38,507 bases of DNA from Flavobacteriales bacterium (lineage in GTDB: Bacteria > Bacteroidota > Bacteroidia > Flavobacteriales_D > Crocinitomicaceae), in the NCBI GenBank assembly GCA_022361195.1, contig JAKSBJ010000324.1:1-38507 (forward strand), read 5' to 3'. The notes under the pieces were generated by a model. The model saw nothing but the letters and a program-made list of their open reading frames with translations. It was not told the origin of the DNA and ran no database searches. Shown here piece after piece: positions 34,306-38,507 of the stretch; the stretch's first letter is position 1; each line of letters begins with the position of its first letter. The translations under genes and the position numbers were made by a program.

Positions 34306-35166
34306 TTAATGCGTTGATGTCATTGTTTCAGAAACACAGACTATGTAGTCTGCAATTCCTTTGTTTTTTTCGTCCAATTCGTGCACGTTTTCCTGCGAAA
34401 CAGTGGTAATGGTCATTATTTTATCTTCGTCCACATTCTTTTTTAAATAATGGACAATGCCCTGGTAATTGTCAGAGTGATAGGCACCATTATAATGAAG
34501 GAAAACACTTTTCGAATCACTGTTTTTAAGGATAAAATGAGCCATAGTAGCATCTTTTAATGCCTGAGCGGTCGCCATGTTTATTCCTCCATGAGCAAAG
34601 CCTCTTAATAGATCCTTATAGCAGGTTACTGTCGAATCAAATTCAAATTGATCTAACGGAACGATGTAAGATTTAGCGAGGTCAGAAAGATCCTTGAGCG
34701 ATTCAAATCCCTTTTTATAAACCATGTTGGCATAACGACGAGGAACATTGGTTGCGATAAATGGAAGTTTATTTTGTTTGGCAAACTCAATCAAAGGTTT
34801 GTAATCAGTACTATAATTGGGCCATAGCCGAACTTCATCCTGAAAATTCTTAGGTGAAATAAGACCTTCTAAATACTCATCCAAAATGAATTGATTATCG
34901 GCTTCAAACATTTCTGCTCCCAGCACTAAATGCCGTTTATGCATGGCATACATCTCTTTGGTCAACTCAAATTGAAGCCAGTGGCTAATGGGATTATCGT
35001 GGTATTCTCCAAAAAAGACATATTGTTTATCTTCCGTCTTTTTTACGATTTTATGTAAATCAGCCTTTTTACCCTTGGCATTGTATAATACGTATGAATG
35101 TCGATGACCAGCCAACGCAAAATTCAGAGAAAAAAGGAGGAAACTCAGCAGAAAGATCTTTTTCAT
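34306..35166 (-). CDS. ChaN-like haem-binding exported protein
   Basis: A 286-residue protein with a signal peptide (1-19, ending FALAG). The ChaN/DUF399 core appears in YVFFGEYHDNPISHWLQFE and VLGAEMFEADNQFILDEYL, with later FIATNVPRRYANMVYKKGF and HAGINMA-type segments. ChaN homologues bind haem and may act in iron handling; some members look like EreA/Tiki-type hydrolases. A lipobox is absent, so it is periplasmic or secreted and not lipid-anchored. It is the first gene of the seven-gene run and lies 45 nt after the DnaJ-like gene. Confidence 0.82.
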   Translation of the reverse strand: MKKIFLLSFLLFSLNFALAGHRHSYVLYNAKGKKADLHKIVKKTEDKQYVFFGEYHDNPISHWLQFELTKEMYAMHKRHLVLGAEMFEADNQFILDEYLEGLISPKNFQDEVRLWPNYSTDYKPLIEFAKQNKLPFIATNVPRRYANMVYKKGFESLKDLSDLAKSYIVPLDQFEFDSTVTCYKDLLRGFAHGGINMATAQALKDATMAHFILKNSDSKSVFLHYNGAYHSDNYQGIVHYLKKNVDEDKIMTITTVSQENVHELDEKNKGIADYIVCVSETMTSTH

Positions 35167-35211
35167 AGTTTAAAAATAACGGTTTTTTACGAAGAAGTGG
35201 GTAATGAAAAT

Positions 35212-36099
35212 CTACTCAAAAAAACGAAAAAGGTGAAAGATACGATCATTGGAGAAGGTTAAAAAGACGAAGAAGGGAAAAATGATCCAGATGGATACCA
35301 GTCTCCAGATGTTAAATCGAAGGGTAGGGCGTTTGAAAACAACCAGTAAAATGGGAGCTAAAAGTACAATGTGGACAAAAGGAAAAACACTGTAAATCGA
35401 ATCAGAGGAGGTAAATGATTCCAACTCATAAGTTTCAAAAGTGGCGTATTTTTTCATCTTGGCAGAATGCTTGAGGTCTTGCCATTCGTCGTAAGGATCG
35501 ACAATGATACTTACTGATCGTAAATCATGAAACAGCCAGCTGTAATTTCCACGAATGGGAGAGTAGGGAGGGTGCCAGAAGTCGCGATTGGTAATACCAA
35601 AACGTTCTCGTTCTTTTTCTACAAAAATGGAGTGGTTGATTGGGTTGTAAAAAACACCTTCAGGCCGAATGGTTTTATATTCACTGATAGAAAAGGTGTC
35701 AATGCATAGCAAGATGGTAAATAAAAGGGTATAAAAGGACGCAATTTTAAAAAGAGTCCACTTCCACCCAAAGGCCACTTTTTTATAATAGACGGCATCT
35801 TTAAAGTGTTCATCCGCTTGTTGTTTTTCCCAACGTTCTTTGGCGGCTTTTACCTTTTCGGCAATTATTTCCTCCTTGGTTTTTCGTTTTGGTGGAGTTG
35901 AGATGATTTTTGCTTTCCGCTGTCCACTCAATACTTCATAAGCTTCAATTACCTCTATAAACTTTTGATGAGCTTCGGGCGAATCATTCCTATCGGGATG
36001 ATATTTTAAAGCCATTTGGCGATAGGCTTTTTTAATGACATCCTGATTGTCTGTAGGAGGAATGCCTAAAGCTCTAAAGTATTTTTTTAATGAACTCAA
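35212..36099 (-). CDS. membrane-anchored J-domain protein
   Basis: A 295-residue protein. Its J domain occupies residues 4-60 with the HPD tripeptide at 34-36 (MALKYHPDRND), so it likely stimulates a DnaK ATPase. It lacks the Gly/Phe and zinc regions of DnaJ. Residues ~112-137, 240-258 and 268-284 are hydrophobic, so the rest is embedded in the membrane. Translation seems to begin at TTG (36099-36097): the in-frame region upstream has no ATG before a TAG, and the next internal Met would remove half the J domain. A membrane co-chaperone role is inferred. Confidence 0.8.
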   Translation of the reverse strand: MSSLKKYFRALGIPPTDNQDVIKKAYRQMALKYHPDRNDSPEAHQKFIEVIEAYEVLSGQRKAKIISTPPKRKTKEEIIAEKVKAAKERWEKQQADEHFKDAVYYKKVAFGWKWTLFKIASFYTLLFTILLCIDTFSISEYKTIRPEGVFYNPINHSIFVEKERERFGITNRDFWHPPYSPIRGNYSWLFHDLRSVSIIVDPYDEWQDLKHSAKMKKYATFETYELESFTSSDSIYSVFPFVHIVLLAPILLVVFKRPTLRFNIWRLVSIWIIFPFFVFLTFSNDRIFHLFRFFE

Positions 36100-36173
36100 G
36101 TGTTTTTGGAAGTAATTGGGAGTGTAATTTAACTATAAACACAGAAATTGTAAAGAAGTAACAGCTTGCAGGG

Positions 36174-36206
36174 AAATAAAAAAGCCCTCCAAATGGAAGG
36201 CTTTCT
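36174..36206 (-). terminator. rho-independent terminator after rplT
   Basis: On the minus strand a 9-bp stem (36203-36195 pairing with 36190-36182, one G-U) with a 4-nt ATTT loop is followed by TTTTTTATTT. It ends the thrS-infC-rpmI-rplT unit about 30 nt after the rplT stop. The 36100-36233 gap holds nothing else recognisable beyond presumed DnaJ promoter sequence. Confidence 0.85.
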
Positions 36207-36233
36207 TTATAAATAACAGAGTGGGGTCAACGA

Positions 36234-36578
36234 CTACTTAACTTGATCTACAACAGCTTTAAAAGCTTCTGGATGATTCATCGCTAAGTCGGCTAAAACT
36301 TTTCTGTTTAGTTTAAGCCCTTTTGCATTTACCTGACCCATGAATTGAGAGTAACTCATTCCGTGTTGTCTTGCTCCTGCATTGATTCGTTGAATCCAAA
36401 GTGATCTGAATGATCTTTTCTTTTGTTTACGGCCAATATAAGCGTAGACTAATCCTTTTTCTACTGCATTTTTGGCTACTGTCCAAACGTTTTTTCTTCT
36501 TCCAAAGTAACCTTTGGAAAGTTTCATTGTTTTTTTTCTTCTTGCTCTTGAGGCAACTGCATTTACCGATCTAGGCAT
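36234..36578 (-). CDS. rplT: 50S ribosomal protein L20
   Basis: A 114-residue ribosomal protein binding 23S rRNA and essential in early 50S assembly. The N-terminus [20 protein letters not shown] and the [17 protein letters not shown] and [14 protein letters not shown] segments are diagnostic. Length is typical. It follows rpmI after 101 nt, longer than usual for such a tight cluster, and the gap has pairing arms (see the leader entry). A terminator follows. Confidence 0.98.
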   Translation of the reverse strand: MPRSVNAVASRARRKKTMKLSKGYFGRRKNVWTVAKNAVEKGLVYAYIGRKQKKRSFRSLWIQRINAGARQHGMSYSQFMGQVNAKGLKLNRKVLADLAMNHPEAFKAVVDQVK

Positions 36579-36679
36579 AATTTTTAATTTTTTTGGTAGT
36601 TAGTGTCTCGAATCTGAGCTCTTAGGGACTAAATACCGGGTTCATAATTTAACCATTAATCAATTCCCGGAGGAATGGA
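36579..36679 (-). promoter_or_regulatory. structured rpmI-rplT intergenic region
   Basis: This 101-nt gap holds complementary arms: CCGGG (36670-36666) with CCCGG (36640-36636), and TTAGT (36632-36628) with ACTAA (36604-36600). L20 is known to regulate its own operon by binding leader RNA in Escherichia coli and Bacillus. An analogous leader here is possible but rests only on these short arms. Confidence 0.3.
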
Positions 36680-36874
36680 TTAAATGTGCAACTGACTTTT
36701 AATGTTAGACTCGTCAGCTTTGTGTACCAACGTAGCTTTCGTCAATTTTGCTTTTCTCTTTTTTGACTTTTTAGTCAAGATGTGGCTTTTAAAAGCGTGT
36801 TTTCTTTTAATCTTACCACTTCCAGTCAACTTGAATCGCTTCTTCGCGCTGGATTTTGTTTTTACTTTAGGCAT
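36680..36874 (-). CDS. rpmI: 50S ribosomal protein L35
   Basis: A 64-residue, strongly basic ribosomal protein. [20 protein letters not shown] and [21 protein letters not shown] are the L35 signature. It sits in the conserved infC-rpmI-rplT order, 51 nt after infC. Confidence 0.98.
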   Translation of the reverse strand: MPKVKTKSSAKKRFKLTGSGKIKRKHAFKSHILTKKSKKRKAKLTKATLVHKADESNIKSQLHI

Positions 36875-36925
36875 CTTCTTTCTTTTTTCACTTAATCAAT
36901 AAACGTATATTATTGATCCCCTCTG

Positions 36926-37480
36926 TTATTTATTCTTTTTCGGATTGATCATCATGATCATCTTCTTTCCTTCTAGTTTTGGCATTTGCTCTAATGTTCC
37001 ATACTCTTCCAACTCCTGAGCAAATTTCAACAATAGAATTTCACCTCTGTCCTTGAAAACGATTGAACGTCCTTTAAAGAAAACGTAAGCTTTTACCTTA
37101 GCTCCATCCTGAAGGAAAGATTTTGCATGCTTCAATTTGAAGTTAAAATCATGTTCCTCTGTATTAGGACCCATTCGGATCTCCTTAATGACAACCTTGG
37201 TCTGCTTTGACTTAAGCTCTTTTTGTTTCTTTTTTTGTTCAAACAGGAACTTTTTATAGTCAATTATTTTACAGACGGGTGGTTTTGCATTTGGTGAAAT
37301 TTCAACCAAATCCAATTCAGCTTCCTGAGCTTTTCTCAAAGCTGCGTCCAGGTTCATGATTTCCGCTCCATCATCAGATACAACTCTCACCTCTCGCGCG
37401 GTAATTTTCTCATTAATTTTATGAGCATCTTCCCTTCTACGGAAGTTACGACGGTGGTTATTTCTTCTTTTAATTGCTAT
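36926..37480 (-). CDS. infC: translation initiation factor IF-3 with an AUA start
   Basis: An IF-3 of 184 residues if translation starts at ATA 37480-37478. The longest frame with a standard codon (GTG at 37390) would lack the first 30 residues, which read [18 protein letters not shown] then [13 protein letters not shown], and INEKI is the conserved IF-3 N-terminus. The frame is open from ATA to stop. AGGAGG (37494-37489) lies 8 nt upstream of ATA, after the thrS stop. IF-3 prevents premature 70S formation and checks the start codon; E. coli infC uses AUU for autoregulation, so a rare start is expected of it. Conserved [17 protein letters not shown] and [16 protein letters not shown] are present. 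Confidence 0.9.
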   Translation of the reverse strand: MAIKRRNNHRRNFRRREDAHKINEKITAREVRVVSDDGAEIMNLDAALRKAQEAELDLVEISPNAKPPVCKIIDYKKFLFEQKKKQKELKSKQTKVVIKEIRMGPNTEEHDFNFKLKHAKSFLQDGAKVKAYVFFKGRSIVFKDRGEILLLKFAQELEEYGTLEQMPKLEGKKMIMMINPKKNK

Positions 37481-37488
37481 AGCTTTGT

Positions 37489-37494
37489 CCTCCT
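37489..37494 (-). promoter_or_regulatory. Shine-Dalgarno sequence of infC
   Basis: AGGAGG on the minus strand, 8 nt before the ATA start, in the 19-nt gap after thrS. I see no comparable site at other starts in the window, which fits Bacteroidota where such sites are rare. Confidence 0.75.
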
Positions 37495-37499
37495 ATACT

Positions 37500-38507
37500 T
37501 TAGTTTAATTCTTTATCAATTTCGTTTTCGATCAATTTAGCGAAATCTTCTATGCTCATTACTCCTAAATCTCCTTCTCCCTGCTTCCGTACTGCCACAG
37601 AATTATTTTCCGCTTCCTTCTCTCCAACAATCAGCATAAAAGGGATTTTATTTACTTCGTTATCCCTAATTTTTTTGCCAACTTTCTCATTTCTATCGTC
37701 AACGAACCCGCGAATATCGGAATTTTTTAGAAAACTTAAAACTTTTTCCGCGTATTCATTATATTTTTCAGAGATTGGAAGGATACTCACCTGATCAGTT
37801 GTTAACCACAAAGGAAATTTTCCTCCACAATGTTCAATCAACACGGCTACAAAGCGTTCCATTGAACCAAATGGTGCTCGGTGAATCATTACCGGACGGT
37901 GTTTCTCATTATCACTTCCAACATATTCCAATTCAAATCGTTCTGGTAAGTTGTAGTCAACCTGAATAGTTCCTAATTGCCATTCACGATTTAAGGCATC
38001 CCTTACCATAAAGTCCAACTTAGGTCCGTAGAAAGCCGCTTCACCGTACTCAACAACCGTTTGAAGTCCTTTCTCCTCTGTAGCTTCAATGATAGCTCGC
38101 TCAGCCTTTTCCCAATTTTCGTCCGAGCCAATGTACTTATCCGGATTGTCTTTATCTCTCAATGAAACCTGAGCTCGGAAGTTCTCAAACTTGAGGGTTT
38201 TAAAGATGTAAAGAACCAGGTCAATTACATTTTTAAACTCTTCTTTTACTTGTTCTGGAGTACAGAAAAGGTGGGCATCATCTTGTGTAAAACCTCTAAC
38301 ACGAGTTAAACCATGTAGTTCTCCACTTTGCTCGTAACGATAAACGGTTCCAAACTCAGCATATCTTACAGGTAGATCTTTATAACTCTTAGGACTGCTT
38401 TTAAAAATTTCACAGTGGTGAGGACAGTTCATTGGTTTTAACAAAAACTCTTCTCCTTCGTGTGGTGTTGTAATTGGACGGAATGAATCTTCACCATATT
38501 TGGCATA
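37500..38507 (-). CDS. thrS: threonyl-tRNA synthetase (partial, 5' part beyond the window)
   Basis: A class II aminoacyl-tRNA synthetase charging tRNA-Thr. The frame stays open from the stop at 37500 to the window edge: 335 residues, about half of the usual ~640, so the N-terminal TGS, editing and start of the catalytic domain are outside. Visible are [15 protein letters not shown] with a zinc-ligand Cys, motif 2 [20 protein letters not shown], motif 3 in [16 protein letters not shown], and the anticodon-binding domain from about QVSILPIS to the end. It heads the thrS-infC-rpmI-rplT cluster. Confidence 0.97.
   Translation of the reverse strand, partial: YAKYGEDSFRPITTPHEGEEFLLKPMNCPHHCEIFKSSPKSYKDLPVRYAEFGTVYRYEQSGELHGLTRVRGFTQDDAHLFCTPEQVKEEFKNVIDLVLYIFKTLKFENFRAQVSLRDKDNPDKYIGSDENWEKAERAIIEATEEKGLQTVVEYGEAAFYGPKLDFMVRDALNREWQLGTIQVDYNLPERFELEYVGSDNEKHRPVMIHRAPFGSMERFVAVLIEHCGGKFPLWLTTDQVSILPISEKYNEYAEKVLSFLKNSDIRGFVDDRNEKVGKKIRDNEVNKIPFMLIVGEKEAENNSVAVRKQGEGDLGVMSIEDFAKLIENEIDKELN

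Noticed and set aside
36926..37390. IF-3 starting at GTG 37390.
   Set aside because: It removes the conserved INEKI segment, and the frame stays open with IF-3-like residues up to ATA 37480 behind an SD.

Overview
The window looks like a chromosomal segment of a Bacteroidota bacterium, most likely a marine or aquatic Flavobacteriia/Cryomorphaceae-type organism. This rests on a type IX secretion (T9SS) substrate with a C-terminal sorting domain, a PorE-like T9SS protein, the DUF3822-rsmD-coaD block, a bacterial GGGP-type UbiA prenyltransferase next to maf, several small outer-membrane barrels, promoters of the TTG-N19/21-TAnnTTTG kind, and AT-rich DNA almost without Shine-Dalgarno sequences. 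These are inferences from protein content; no rRNA gene is present. There are no tRNA genes, insertion sequences, phage genes or CRISPR arrays, and coding density is very high.

Layout. 1-11.2 kb: an AddA/RecB-like helicase-nuclease (minus), two outer-membrane proteins and a HisKA_2-type histidine kinase (plus), aroB (minus), proline dehydrogenase (plus) and a RecD-like helicase (minus). 11.3-15.5 kb, plus strand: a three-TM protein, DUF3822, rsmD, coaD and a thioredoxin-fold protein without its cysteines, tightly packed from DUF3822 on. 15.5-19.5 kb, minus strand: a membrane protein plus winged-helix regulator, followed by a compact unit of a BchE-like cobalamin radical-SAM enzyme, a Coq4-like protein, a DUF4184 membrane protein and a DgkA-type kinase. 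A 25-bp palindromic box occurs immediately upstream of both halves and overlaps the predicted regulator promoter. 19.75-24.5 kb: a 1019-residue Asp-rich repeat protein exported by T9SS, an outer-membrane barrel, a small membrane protein and a nitroreductase. 24.6-28.5 kb, plus strand: a secreted propeller/caspase-like protease followed after 9 nt by a SIR2-like protein. 28.5-36.1 kb, minus strand: DnaJ-like, then ChaN, AhpD-like, KirBac channel, queE, PorE-like, UbiA and maf, the last seven nearly contiguous. 36.2-38.5 kb, minus strand: thrS (cut by the window edge), infC, rpmI, rplT and a terminator.

Most worth a second look: the caspase-like/SIR2-like gene pair (possible NAD-depleting or cell-death module, with a compartment problem); the radical-SAM/Coq4-like unit in what is probably a menaquinone-only lineage; the shared operator linking that unit to the adjacent regulator; and infC, whose full-length frame seems to start at AUA behind a perfect AGGAGG, which is exceptional in this phylum.
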